Part shown: one piece after another, positions 28,376 through 39,825 of the stretch
Layout of the letters: each line of letters opens with the position of its first letter
Numbering within the stretch: position 1 is the first letter of the stretch
Assembly: GCF_024207115.1 (NCBI RefSeq)
Contig: NZ_CP100128.1
Location: forward strand, 1 to 64,000
Reading direction: 5' to 3'
Origin: Chromobacterium sp. IIBBL 290-4
Lineage (GTDB): Bacteria > Pseudomonadota > Gammaproteobacteria > Burkholderiales > Chromobacteriaceae
Length of the DNA: 64,000 bases
The notes under the pieces: generated by a model
What the model was told of the DNA's origin: nothing
Database searches by the model: none
Seen by the model: only the letters and a program-made list of their open reading frames with translations
Position numbers and translations under genes: made by a program

Positions 28376-28594
28376 ATGAAAAAAATCCTGATCGCGCTGT
28401 GCGCCCTGGGCTTCGCTTCCACCGCCTTCGCCGCTGGCGACCGCCCGTGCAAGGAAGACATGCAGAAGCTGTGCGCCGGCAAGAAAGGCCGCGAAGAGAT
28501 CAAAGCCTGCCTGATCGAAAACAAGGACAAGATTTCGCCCGCTTGCAAGGCCAAGATCGAAGAAAAGGCCGCCGAAAAGAAGGCGCAGCAATAA
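28376..28594 (+). CDS. small periplasmic Cys-containing protein (PF00839-like)
   Basis: A 72-residue protein. A signal peptide (MKKILIALCALGFASTAFA) is followed by a mature part of about 52 residues with three Cys: DRPCKEDMQKLCAG and IKACLIENKDKISPAC-like spacing, a pattern of the cysteine-rich repeat family, ending in a Lys/Glu/Ala-rich tail. The start at 28376 is backed by an AAGAAAGAGAG upstream. The function is unknown; a strong terminator follows. Confidence 0.75.
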   Translation: MKKILIALCALGFASTAFAAGDRPCKEDMQKLCAGKKGREEIKACLIENKDKISPACKAKIEEKAAEKKAQQ

Positions 28595-28601
28595 AAGAAT
28601 A

Positions 28602-28630
28602 AGCCCGGCACACGCCGGGCTGGTCCTTTT
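28602..28630. terminator. terminator after the small Cys protein
   Basis: AGCCCGGC at 28602-28609 pairs with GCCGGGCT at 28614-28621, followed by GGTCCTTTT. It may serve both convergent genes. Confidence 0.8.
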
Positions 28631-28647
28631 AACTCACGGGCAGAGAG

Positions 28648-29412
28648 TCAAACTTTGTCCGTCGCGCGGTAAAACAGCAGGCCGACATACTCCCGCAGCA
28701 GGTCATAACAATCGCTCAGCGCCGCGCCGCTGGGCAGCCATTGATACCACCCCGGCCCCTCGTAACGGACAAGACTCATCGGCGCAGGCAGCACCTGCAG
28801 TCCAGTCCGTTCAAAAAAAGGAACCGCTCGCGCCAAATGCCAGCCATGGCTGAGCAGAGCGATGCGCCTGACGCCATCGCCCTTCAGGATATCCGCTGAA
28901 AACAGCGCGTTTTCCAAGGTGGTATTGGAGCGATCCTCCACCCAGCGGGCGCGCACGCCGAAGTCGCGCTGCAGCGCCCTCGCCATGACTTTGCCCTCGG
29001 CCTCGCCGCCCAAGGGCGCGCCCCCTGTCACCAACAAAGGCTTATGGCTGGCTTTGGCGAGATAAGCGCCATATCGCAAGCGCGCCAGCGTCATTCCATT
29101 CGGCTCCATATCGCCATATTCCGCCGCGGGACGCTTGCCGCCGCTCAACACCACGATGGCGTCAACGCCTGCCAGATCCCGCGCTTGAATCACAGGGTAT
29201 GGCTCCAGCCCTTGCGCCAGCCACATCGCCATCTGCGGCGTGGACAGCAAATAACTCAAAACCAAGCCGCATGCGATGAGCGCGCGGCCAAGGCGACGCC
29301 AACGCTGAATGACCATCGCGCCGGCGACGATAGGCAATAGATTGATCAGCGGCGGCAACAGCAGCGCGCCCGCCACTCTATGCACTGCCACCATCACGCT
29401 CCAGTCAGCCAT
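28648..29412 (-). CDS. DUF218/YdcF-ElyC family membrane protein
   Basis: A 254-residue protein with two N-terminal helices (VAGALLLPPLINLLPIVAGAMV and ALIACGLVLSYLLS) and a periplasmic DUF218 domain. Family marks are IVVLSGGKRP, LVTGGAPLGGEAEG, RSNTTLENALFSADIL and ALLSHGWHLARA. ElyC and SanA relatives affect envelope polymer synthesis; the reaction is not settled. The start at 29412 (MADWSVMV) has AAGGAAGGG upstream. Confidence 0.8.
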   Translation of the reverse strand: MADWSVMVAVHRVAGALLLPPLINLLPIVAGAMVIQRWRRLGRALIACGLVLSYLLSTPQMAMWLAQGLEPYPVIQARDLAGVDAIVVLSGGKRPAAEYGDMEPNGMTLARLRYGAYLAKASHKPLLVTGGAPLGGEAEGKVMARALQRDFGVRARWVEDRSNTTLENALFSADILKGDGVRRIALLSHGWHLARAVPFFERTGLQVLPAPMSLVRYEGPGWYQWLPSGAALSDCYDLLREYVGLLFYRATDKV

Positions 29413-29878
29413 CCATGCACCCTTCCTTATTGCCAATGCGGATGGCCAGCATAGCGGAAAACCCAAAACAGCGTCTCGTCCGCGCAAACATGGCCCGCTT
29501 CCGGCGAATAGCGCCGAACTCATGAAAAGACAGGCATCGGTGCGCAGCTTGCCTGGGAGTTTGAATCTCCCAGCGACTCAAGATCCTGTTGGCCAGGGAC
29601 ATAAAGGGGACAATCGACCTCGCGATGGGAAGGCCAGAGCCATGTGGTCTATCAGGCCGGAAACCTCGCGCGGGCAGTCGAAACCGCCGCCAATAACGAT
29701 ACGGTTTGATGTGGATGGAGATGACGATGCCGGAAAGGGATGAATTGGCAGCCACTCGGCAAATACATGAACTATCGAAGGAACCGCCAGATGATCCACC
29801 GCAGGGCACGGCATGTCAGGCGCTTCCGCTCCCCTGACAGTTAGGCTGGACCCCGTCCGACAAACGGGGAATCCCCCC
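29413..29878. other. gene-poor gap, possible remnant on the minus strand
   Basis: No gene I can support. A perfect stem CTGGGAG at 29553-29559 with CTCCCAG at 29567-29573 has no T-run. On the minus strand a 78-codon frame at 29578-29814 starts after a purine-rich stretch (MPCPAVDHLAV) and contains RIVIGGGFDCPREV; it may be a remnant or chance. Confidence 0.3.
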
Positions 29879-31240
29879 TCACTCGCGCAACTCGGTGAGC
29901 TTGGGCTGCAAACCCAGCCCCATGCCGACAAAGGCAGCGACAAGCACGGCGAGCAGCATTTTCCATAAGCGGGCCACATCCGCTTCGGCATTGCGGATCG
30001 CGCGCTCGAAAACCTGTTGCTTGTCGTTTTGCACCGTTTGAAGCGCGGCGATGGTTTTGGCGTAAGCGCCATCAGTCTGGCCCGGGCCGTTCCCCAGGCT
30101 CAGCGCCGCGGCCTGTGCCGTCCGTCCTTCGCGCGCCAGAGCAAAGACTTGCTCATTGAGCGCAAGATAGCGCCGCCACTCAAGCTGCACATCGGCCATT
30201 GGGCGCGAAATGGCTCTGTCGCGCATCATCGGCCCCAGCAATCCTTCGCCGCGGAATTGCGTGGATGAGGACTGGGCGTCCTGCTTGGCGTAAATCCTCG
30301 CCGCGGCATCGCGATACAGCGTCTCTTGCTCCGCCCTGTCGTCGCTTGAGGAGGCCAACAAATACGCGCTGACGTGACTGTTCGCAATCGAAGTCCACGC
30401 CAGGGCGCTGGACAGCGCGTACACCGAGCCGAATGCGTCTTCCTTGGCCGTCCTCATATCATTGCCGATGTCCGAGCAATCGAAAATGAAGCCCAGCCCC
30501 GACACCGCCAAAGCCGCCATGCCCATCAGCAACATGGGGCTGAGCATGCGGCGGAAGCGGCTTGCCATGAAAATCTGCGTTTCCATCATCAGCATCAGTT
30601 GCAGGACCACGGCCGCGATGAAAGCATATTTGGCATACCACGCATACATCAGATCTTCATGATAAGACTGTCTCAAATACTTGAGATTGGTCATTTCCAC
30701 CGCTTGCGCTTGCGGCAAAATGTTTTCCCGCATCAGCTTGTCAGCCTGCATCAGCAAGCGTCGATCGCCATTTTGCGCCAGCGCCATGCCAACCAGGCGC
30801 TGGTATTCCGCCAACTCGGTGATGGTCTGCCGGATCGGCTCGCGCTCATCCTCCCCATAGGTGATGTTTTCGGCGACAAAGACCAGATGCTGGCTGACGC
30901 GGGCAATGGCCTGATGAAATGAGCCGACATTCGGCTGGCCCGCGGCATCCGGATGCAGGAAGGCATCGATGACCTGGGTATGGGCATCCGCCAATGTCGC
31001 GCGAATGTTTTGCGCGGCGACGATGGACGGCGCGGTGTCGCGCCCGATGATTTGCACCGCCTCGCGGCTGATGTTCCAGGCCGCGCCCCCGGACAAGCAG
31101 ATCAGCAGGCCCAAGACCAACGCCAGGCGGCGCCGGAGCCGCAATTGAAAAGGCACCAGATGTCGCGTCGCGAACAGCACCGACTGCGCGATGGATACGA
31201 CTCGCTGGGTGGGCAAACAATTCTCCTCGAAATTCGACAA
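29879..31240 (-). CDS. orphan membrane protein with two four-helix sensor-like regions
   Basis: Not a recognised named family. The 453 residues show TM1 at about 40-56, a helical periplasmic region at about 57-200 whose start (RDTAPSIVAAQNIRATLADA) looks like a 4HB_MCP sensor, TM2 and TM3 at about 204-255, a second helical periplasmic region at about 256-425 (SALAWTSIANSHVSAYLLAS), and TM4 at about 427-445. It ends ten residues later with no HAMP, kinase, chemoreceptor or GGDEF output. It may relay signals to a separate partner. Neighbours give no hint; livF lies upstream on the same strand beyond a terminator. Confidence 0.65.
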   Translation of the reverse strand: MSNFEENCLPTQRVVSIAQSVLFATRHLVPFQLRLRRRLALVLGLLICLSGGAAWNISREAVQIIGRDTAPSIVAAQNIRATLADAHTQVIDAFLHPDAAGQPNVGSFHQAIARVSQHLVFVAENITYGEDEREPIRQTITELAEYQRLVGMALAQNGDRRLLMQADKLMRENILPQAQAVEMTNLKYLRQSYHEDLMYAWYAKYAFIAAVVLQLMLMMETQIFMASRFRRMLSPMLLMGMAALAVSGLGFIFDCSDIGNDMRTAKEDAFGSVYALSSALAWTSIANSHVSAYLLASSSDDRAEQETLYRDAAARIYAKQDAQSSSTQFRGEGLLGPMMRDRAISRPMADVQLEWRRYLALNEQVFALAREGRTAQAAALSLGNGPGQTDGAYAKTIAALQTVQNDKQQVFERAIRNAEADVARLWKMLLAVLVAAFVGMGLGLQPKLTELRE

Positions 31241-31414
31241 CGCAAGGCCAAGCGCATGGTTGAACAGACGCTCTCGCGCATTACCCTTCCATTAACGGCC
31301 CAGACGGCATTTGGTGGACCGCCAAGGCAAAATTGCCCAGCAGACCTCCGAGCCGGCAAGAACATCGACCTGGACCAATATTAAATAATATGACATTATC
31401 ATTTAAACTGAGCA

Positions 31415-31450
31415 AGCAAAAACCCCCTGCCGATTCTCATCGACAGGGGG
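31415..31450 (-). terminator. Rho-independent terminator after livF
   Basis: CCCCCTG-type arms at 31422-31434 and 31440-31450 form a long stem with one mismatch; the A-run at 31418-31422 gives a U-tract on the minus strand. Confidence 0.85.
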
Positions 31451-31472
31451 CTGGCTCGCTCGCCAAACCCGC

Positions 31473-32183
31473 TTATTCGCCCAGATAGGCGTTGCGCACG
31501 CGCGGGTCGTCCAGCAATTCCCTGGCGTTGCCGCTCATGGTGATTCGGCCGCTTTCCATCACGTAGCCGCGCTGCGACACCTCCAGCGCCAGCTTGGCGT
31601 TCTGCTCCACCAGCAGCATGGTCACGCCCTGCTTGGAAATCATCTGGATGATCTCGAAGATCTTCTCGACGATGATGGGCGCGAGGCCCATGGACGGCTC
31701 ATCCAACAGCAGCAGCTTGGGCTTGGACAACATCGCCCGCCCCATCGCCACCATTTGCTGCTCGCCGCCGGACAGGGTGCCGGCCAGCTGCAGGCGGCGC
31801 TCCTTCAGGCGTGGGAACAACTCGTAAACGTGTTCGATCTCGCCCTGGATCGCGTCCTTGTCGTCGCGATAGTAAGCGCCCATCTGCAGGTTTTCCTCCA
31901 CCGTCAGCTTGGCGAACACGCCGCGGCCTTCCGGCACCATGGCCAGGCCATGGCGGACAAAGTTGTAGGACGGAATCGACGCCACATCCTTGCCGTCATA
32001 CGTAATGCTGCCGCCGGATTTCCTCACCATGCCCACCAGCGTTTTCAGCGTGGTGGTCTTGCCGGCGCCGTTGGCGCCGATCAGCGTCACCAGTTCGCCC
32101 TGCTCGATATGGAAATCGATCCCCTTGACCGCCTGAATGCCGCCATAGGCCACTTGCAGGTTTTTCACTTCCAGAATGCTCAT
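31473..32183 (-). CDS. livF: branched-chain amino acid ABC transporter ATPase LivF
   Basis: A 236-residue ABC ATPase. Walker A is GANGAGKTT at residues 36-44; the signature is LSGGEQQMVAMGRA; Walker B is LLLLDEPSMGLAP. The C-terminus RVRNAYLGE is typical of LivF. With LivG it powers uptake through LivH and LivM. The start MSILEVKNL overlaps the livG stop by four bases (ATGA), so the two are translationally coupled. It is the last gene of the livHMGF operon. Confidence 0.95.
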   Translation of the reverse strand: MSILEVKNLQVAYGGIQAVKGIDFHIEQGELVTLIGANGAGKTTTLKTLVGMVRKSGGSITYDGKDVASIPSYNFVRHGLAMVPEGRGVFAKLTVEENLQMGAYYRDDKDAIQGEIEHVYELFPRLKERRLQLAGTLSGGEQQMVAMGRAMLSKPKLLLLDEPSMGLAPIIVEKIFEIIQMISKQGVTMLLVEQNAKLALEVSQRGYVMESGRITMSGNARELLDDPRVRNAYLGE

Positions 32184-32950
32184 GCGTGGGCCGCTCCCAG
32201 GTAGGCTTCGATCACTTTCGGATTGCGGCGCACTTCTTCCGGCACGCCTTCGGCGATCTTCTTGCCGTAATCCAGCACCGCGATGCGGTCGCACAGACCC
32301 ATCATCAGCTTGACGTCGTGCTCGATCAGCAGCACCGTCACGCCGCCGGCGCGCACCTTGCTCATCAATGCCTTCAGCTCTTCGGTTTCTTTAGGGTTCA
32401 TGCCGGCCGCCGGCTCGTCCAGCGCCAGCAGCTTGGGCTCGGTGGCCAATGCGCGGGCGATTTCCAGGCGGCGCTGATGGCCGTAGGACAGGTTGCGGGC
32501 GCGCTCATGCGCCACATCGGCGATGCCGACATACTCCAGCAGCTCCCAGGCCTTGGCCTCGATGGCGCGCTCTTCGTCCATCGTGCCCTTGTCGCGCAGC
32601 ACCGCGCCCAGGGCGCCTGCCTTCGAGCGGATGTGGCGGCCCACCATCACGTTTTCCAGCGCCGTCATCTCGGCAAACAGGCGGATGTTCTGGAAAGTGC
32701 GGGCGATGCCGGCCGCCACCACGATGTGCGGCTTCTTCTGGAACAGATCATGGCCGTCAAACGCGAACTTGCCCTCATCCGGCACATACAGGCCGGTCAA
32801 GACGTTGAACAAGGTGGTCTTGCCCGCGCCGTTCGGCCCGATCAGACCGTATATTTCGCCCTGGTTTATGGTCAGGCTCACATCGCTCAGCGCATGCAGG
32901 CCGCCGAAGCGCTTATGGATGCCTTCGATTTTCAGCAATACTTCAGCCAT
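32180..32950 (-). CDS. livG: branched-chain amino acid ABC transporter ATPase LivG
   Basis: A 256-residue ABC ATPase. Walker A is GPNGAGKTT near residue 38; the signature LSYGHQRRLEIARAL and the extended Walker B LALDEPAAGMNP are LivG hallmarks, as is the longer helical insert between them. It ends VIEAYLG. It pairs with LivF on the cytoplasmic side. It starts two bases after the livM stop. Confidence 0.95.
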   Translation of the reverse strand: MAEVLLKIEGIHKRFGGLHALSDVSLTINQGEIYGLIGPNGAGKTTLFNVLTGLYVPDEGKFAFDGHDLFQKKPHIVVAAGIARTFQNIRLFAEMTALENVMVGRHIRSKAGALGAVLRDKGTMDEERAIEAKAWELLEYVGIADVAHERARNLSYGHQRRLEIARALATEPKLLALDEPAAGMNPKETEELKALMSKVRAGGVTVLLIEHDVKLMMGLCDRIAVLDYGKKIAEGVPEEVRRNPKVIEAYLGAAHA

Positions 32951-32952
32951 GA

Positions 32953-34044
32953 TTAACCTTTCTGCGCAGCCGCTTCTTCTTTGGCGTGCTGGAATTCAGC
33001 CTTGCGGCGCTTGGACGGCCACATCCCTTCCGGGCGGACCAGCATCATCACCACCATGGCCAGGCCGAACAGCAGCATGCGGGCGTTTTCCGGGTCGACC
33101 AGCATGCGGCCGAAGGCTTTCATCTGCAGCGGGCCGATCACGTCGCGCAGGATTTCCGGGGCGATGGTCAGCACCACCGCGCCCAGGATCACGCCGGGGA
33201 TATGCCCCATGCCGCCCAGCACGATCATGGCCAGGATCATGATGGACTCGATCAGGCTGAACGACTCCGGCGATACAAAGCCCTGGAAGGAGGCGAACAG
33301 GCCGCCGGCCACGCCGCCGGACAGCGCGCCCAGCGCGAAGGCCAGCAACTTGATGTTGCGGATATTGATGCCCATGGCCGCGGCGGCGATGTCGTCCTCG
33401 CGCAAAGCCACCCAAGCGCGGCCGATGCGGGAGTGCTGCAAACGCCAGGCCATGATCACCACGCCTATGGTCAGCGCCAGGAACATGTAGTAGTACAGGT
33501 ACACGCTGTGGAAGCTCAGGCCGAACAGCTCGATGCTGCGGCCCAGCGTAGCGCCGCCGATATGGATGGGATCGATCAGGTTGATGCCCTGCGGCCCGTT
33601 GGTGATGTTGATCGGCTGGTTCAGGTTGTTCATGAAGATGCGCACGATCTCGCCGAAACCCAGGGTCACGATGGCCAGATAGTCGCCCTTCAGCTTCAGC
33701 ACCGGGGTGCCGAGCAGCACGCCCCCCAGCGAAGCCATCGCCGCGCCCAGCGGGATGGTGAAGAAGAACAGCCAGTGGATGTCGAAATGCGGCGAGCTCA
33801 GCAGCGCGTAGGCATAGGCGCCGATCGCGTAGAAAGCGATGAAGCCCAAGTCCAGCAAGCCGGCGAAGCCCACCACGATGTTCAGACCCAGCGCCAGCAT
33901 CACATACAGCAAGGCGAAGTCGATGATGCGCACCCAGGAGTTGCCCAGCGCGCCGCCCACGATGAAGGGCAGCACCAGCAGCGCGATGGCGCTAAGGGCG
34001 AACAGACCCATCTTCTTATTGGTGTCCAGAGTATTCAGATTCAT
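32953..34044 (-). CDS. livM: branched-chain amino acid ABC transporter permease LivM
   Basis: A 363-residue inner-membrane permease with about nine to ten helices. The LivM pattern is seen in LNIVVGFAGLLDLGFIAFYAIGAYAYALL, the EAA-like loop GRAWVALREDDIAAAAMGI and GGMGHIPGVILGAVVL. It forms the channel with LivH. It lies 17 bases after livH. Confidence 0.95.
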   Translation of the reverse strand: MNLNTLDTNKKMGLFALSAIALLVLPFIVGGALGNSWVRIIDFALLYVMLALGLNIVVGFAGLLDLGFIAFYAIGAYAYALLSSPHFDIHWLFFFTIPLGAAMASLGGVLLGTPVLKLKGDYLAIVTLGFGEIVRIFMNNLNQPINITNGPQGINLIDPIHIGGATLGRSIELFGLSFHSVYLYYYMFLALTIGVVIMAWRLQHSRIGRAWVALREDDIAAAAMGINIRNIKLLAFALGALSGGVAGGLFASFQGFVSPESFSLIESIMILAMIVLGGMGHIPGVILGAVVLTIAPEILRDVIGPLQMKAFGRMLVDPENARMLLFGLAMVVMMLVRPEGMWPSKRRKAEFQHAKEEAAAQKG

Positions 34045-34061
34045 GTTTCCCCTCCTCCGGA

Positions 34062-34991
34062 TCAGGCGCGATCGGCCATCTTTTCGCCCAGCAGGCCGGA
34101 CGGACGGAAGATCAGCACGGCGATCAGCACCATGAAGGCGATGATGTCCTGGTAGTTGGAGCCCAGGAAGCCGCCGGTCAGCGAACCGATATAGCCAGCG
34201 CCCAGGCTTTCAATGATGCCGAGCAGAATGCCGCCCGCCACCGCGCCGCCCAGGTTGCCGATGCCGCCCAGCACCGCTGCGGTAAAGGCTTTCAGGCCGA
34301 TCATGAAGCCCATGTAGTAGTGGGCCTGCTCGTAGTTGGTGGCCACCATCACGCCGGCCACCGCGCCGAGGGCGGAGCCGATGACGAAGGTGGTGGAGAT
34401 GATGGTGTTGACATTGACGCCCATCAGGCCGGCCACGGCCGGATTCTGGCTGGTGGCGCGCATGGCGCGGCCCAACTTGGTCTTTTCCACCATCAGCAGC
34501 AAGCCGCCCATGATGGCCAGACAGAGCACGATGATCACGATCTGCAGCTTGGTGATGCTGGCGCCGAAGATGTTTACCACGTCATGATCCAGGATCTGCG
34601 GGAAGGGAATGTAATTGCGGCCCCAGATCAGGATGGCGACCTGTTGCAGCACGATGGAAACGCCGATGGCGGTGATCAGCGGCGCGAGACGCTGCTTGCC
34701 GCGCAAGGGCCGGTAGGCGATGCGCTCGATGGTGAAGCCGAGCAGCATGCAGGCGGGAATGGCCACCAACAGACCGATCAGCACCAGCGCCGGTCCCGGC
34801 AGATTGATGCCTGCGTTCATCAAAGTGGTAATGACGGTGATGGTGATCATGGCGCCGAACATGACCACTTCGCCGTGGGCGAAGTTGATCAGGCCCATGA
34901 TGCCGTACACCATGGTGTAACCCAGCGCGATCAGCGCGTAGATGCTGCCCAGCACCAGGCCGTTCAGGATTTGCTGCAGAAAAATGTCCAC
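34062..34991 (-). CDS. livH: branched-chain amino acid ABC transporter permease LivH
   Basis: A 309-residue permease, first gene of the operon. Typical LivH sequence: GLVLGSIYALIALGYTMVYG, INFAHGEVVMFGA and GGIGNLGGAVAGGILLG. The start codon is GTG (34989-34991), with AGGAGATCTCC upstream acting as ribosome site. No substrate-binding protein gene (livK/livJ) accompanies the operon in this window, so the binding protein must be elsewhere. Confidence 0.95.
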   Translation of the reverse strand: MDIFLQQILNGLVLGSIYALIALGYTMVYGIMGLINFAHGEVVMFGAMITITVITTLMNAGINLPGPALVLIGLLVAIPACMLLGFTIERIAYRPLRGKQRLAPLITAIGVSIVLQQVAILIWGRNYIPFPQILDHDVVNIFGASITKLQIVIIVLCLAIMGGLLLMVEKTKLGRAMRATSQNPAVAGLMGVNVNTIISTTFVIGSALGAVAGVMVATNYEQAHYYMGFMIGLKAFTAAVLGGIGNLGGAVAGGILLGIIESLGAGYIGSLTGGFLGSNYQDIIAFMVLIAVLIFRPSGLLGEKMADRA

Positions 34992-35594
34992 GTTTGGAGA
35001 TCTCCTCTGATTTGTCGACCGGCGGCTTGCGGGATGGATCCTCTTATGAATGCCGCCTGTTTTGTCCCCCTGCGGCGAGCCTTTATCTTGGCTTCTGTCC
35101 GACAGGCGAACCGATTATCACCATGTATCCAATCGACTGTCAATTGCGTCTAATCCAGAAAACGCCGCCTCTGAAAAACCAAGAAAAAACAAATCAACCA
35201 TTTGTTTTTTAAAGAAAAAAGCACAGGAACGCCATAGGGAATTTTTCCATGGAAAGCGATTGCCAAAACTCTTTACCGTCAAAGTTCGGTTTTACATTTC
35301 AGTCATATTTGGCATGCGTTTTATTCAATTCCGAACATAGAAAACCTCATTCCTCGGCCATTTTCGAACAGACGTCCATGAGTATCGTTCAATTGCATAC
35401 AATCTACGGTACACACATCCACCCTGCCGAGCAGTCAACTGAGGAAAAAATAAAAAAATGCTGCCGATTGTTGCGCTCGCCTTCCCCCATCCCAAGCAGG
35501 CTGCCAAACTCATGCAATATCCATGCCGGTTTTCAACATAGCCCGCATTTAGAATGAGCAGGCGCCAATTTGTTAACAGCCGCTAAAGCGCAGA
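34992..35594. other. AT-rich intergenic region between livH and astB
   Basis: It presumably carries the liv promoter (minus strand). A perfect 11-base AT-rich inverted repeat, AAAAAACAAAT at 35184-35194 and ATTTGTTTTTT at 35200-35210, lies about 200 bases before livH. A 102-codon plus-strand frame at 35249-35557 has un-neighbour-like composition and no known motif, so I do not call it. Confidence 0.4.
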
Positions 35595-35627
35595 TAAAAA
35601 AAACCGCCCCAGGCCTGGGGCGGTTTT
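35595..35627 (-). terminator. Rho-independent terminator of the ast operon
   Basis: AAAACCGCCCC (from 35600) pairs with GGGGCGGTTTT (35617-35626) around AGGCCT; the A-run at 35595-35603 gives the minus-strand U-tract. Confidence 0.9.
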
Positions 35628-35642
35628 GCGCAGCTGCTTCGA

Positions 35643-36989
35643 TCAAACCAGCTGGAAGGGATAGACGCTGCCCAGGCTCAAAATTTGGGTCAACTCGTCC
35701 AAGGCCGCGCGGCACTCGGACAAGAGCTGCGGATCGGCCAGATCCGCCGGCGCCAGCCTATCGCGATAATGTTTATCCACCCAGGCGTTCAGCTCAGCAA
35801 ACAAACCGTCGCTCAGCAATACGCGGGAGTTGACCGCGCCCAGCTCCGCCTCATTCAACGCCACCCGCAAGCGCAGGCAAGCCGGACCGCCGCCATTCTG
35901 CATGCTTTGCTTCAGATCGAAGACCTTCACCTCATCTATCGGCCCGCCACCTGCGGCCAACTTCTGCAAGTAGCCCCATACCCGCTCGTTATGGCGGCAC
36001 TCCTCAGGAACCACGATCAACATCTTGCCGCCCGGCTTGGACAACAGCTGGCTATTGAATAGATAAGTCTTGACCGCCTCCTCCACCGTCACCTCGGCGC
36101 GCGGCACCTCGATGGGCGCGAAGCGGCCGCCGCGAGCTTCCAGCTTGCGGGCCAGCTCGTCCAGCACCGCCGCCTGATTGAGAAAGGCTTGCTGGTGGTG
36201 GAACAGCACCTCGCCATTGCCGACCGAGATCACATCGTTGTGGAACACGCCGGCGTCTATGGTGCCCGGATCCTGCTGCGCGTAGACCACGCCGGCTTCG
36301 GACAGGCCGTGCAGCCTGGCTACGGCCTGGCTGGCCTCCAGCGTCTGCCGCGCCGGAAACTTGGCCGGCCGCGGATAACGCATGTCGAAAGCCGCCGCGC
36401 CGAAGACGAAGAACTCCACGCCCGGCTGGCCGTAACCGGCGCAAAAGCGGGTATGGTTGGCCGCGCCCTCGTCGCCGAAATGCATCTGCGCCGGCAAGGC
36501 CTCGTGCACGGCGAAGCGCGATTCGTCGGCGAACATCGCCCGCAGCACGCGGCGCGTGGTGGGGTGTTCGATCGAGCGATGGAATTTGTTGTTCAGATTG
36601 GCCGGCGTGAAATGCACGCGGCCATCGGCGGTGTCGGACGAGGGGCTGACCGTAGCCGCATTGGCCGTCCACATGCTGGATGCCGATGTAGCCGCCGCCA
36701 GGATGGTCGGCGCTTCCTTGGCCGCTCGGGCGATCACCTCGGCATCGCTGCCGCTGAAGCCCAGCTTGCGCAGACTGGCCACATCCGGCCGTTCTTGCGG
36801 CGCCAGCACGCCCTGCTTGAAGCCCAGATCATGCAGGGCCTTCATCTTTTGCAGGCCCTGCTTGGCCGCCAGCTTGGGATTCGATGCCGCGCTGACATTG
36901 TTGGTGGAGGCCACATTGCCGAAAGACAAGCCGCTGTAATTGTGGGTCGGGCCGACCAGACCGTCGAAATTCACTTCATAGGCGTTCAT
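35643..36989 (-). CDS. astB: N-succinylarginine dihydrolase
   Basis: Second step of the arginine succinyltransferase pathway: N-succinylarginine to N-succinylornithine, two ammonia and CO2. The 448 residues match AstB in length. Visible marks are [21 protein letters not shown] at the N-terminus, [23 protein letters not shown] and the catalytic Cys region [13 protein letters not shown] near residue 366. The start MNAYEV has GGGAG upstream. It is separated from astD by a 320-base repeat-bearing spacer, unlike the tightly packed genes before it. Confidence 0.95.
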   Translation of the reverse strand: MNAYEVNFDGLVGPTHNYSGLSFGNVASTNNVSAASNPKLAAKQGLQKMKALHDLGFKQGVLAPQERPDVASLRKLGFSGSDAEVIARAAKEAPTILAAATSASSMWTANAATVSPSSDTADGRVHFTPANLNNKFHRSIEHPTTRRVLRAMFADESRFAVHEALPAQMHFGDEGAANHTRFCAGYGQPGVEFFVFGAAAFDMRYPRPAKFPARQTLEASQAVARLHGLSEAGVVYAQQDPGTIDAGVFHNDVISVGNGEVLFHHQQAFLNQAAVLDELARKLEARGGRFAPIEVPRAEVTVEEAVKTYLFNSQLLSKPGGKMLIVVPEECRHNERVWGYLQKLAAGGGPIDEVKVFDLKQSMQNGGGPACLRLRVALNEAELGAVNSRVLLSDGLFAELNAWVDKHYRDRLAPADLADPQLLSECRAALDELTQILSLGSVYPFQLV

Positions 36990-37078
36990 TTGGAGAATGC
37001 TCCCTTGCCTCGATCCATCTGAATGGCGGAGCGGCCAGCAGGCCGCTTTTCGCCATCTCACTCTTTTGCGTTGACTGC

Positions 37079-37306
37079 ACGCCCCTCTCCCCGGCTCCTC
37101 CCCCGCGAGGAGTGAGAGGAGAAAATCACTCGCTGCCCACATGGACTGCGCGGAGTGCGCCGGCTTCGCTTTCAGCCTTTCGCCCTCCTCCTGATATAAA
37201 GAGAAGGGAAAACCGTTCGACCTCCGCGTTGCGGTGCGGATAAACCTGCGCGATGCTCGGCATTCAACCCCTCGCCCCTCCCGAGAGAGAGGCTGGGGAG
37301 GGGGCT
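37079..37306. repeat. REP-like palindromic repeats between astD and astB
   Basis: Two C/G-rich elements of the CCCCTCTCCCCGG...GAGGAG type. One, at about 37080-37120, contains CTCCTC and GAGGAG arms; the other, at about 37267-37304, runs from CCCCTCGCCCCTC to GGCTGGGGAGGGGG. The spacing of alternating CCCTC and GAGGG blocks resembles repetitive extragenic palindromes common in Gram-negative genomes. Copy number elsewhere cannot be seen here. Confidence 0.55.
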
Positions 37307-37309
37307 TTC

Positions 37310-39813
<2,504 letters not shown>

Positions 39814-39825
39814 GGCCGTTTCTCC

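Noticed and set aside
29578..29814. A 78-codon minus-strand frame in the gap after the dual-sensor gene
   Set aside because: It has a purine-rich stretch before it, but no recognisable motif; kept only as a possible remnant.
35249..35557. A 102-codon plus-strand frame between livH and astB
   Set aside because: AT-rich, no family pattern, no signal and no good ribosome site.
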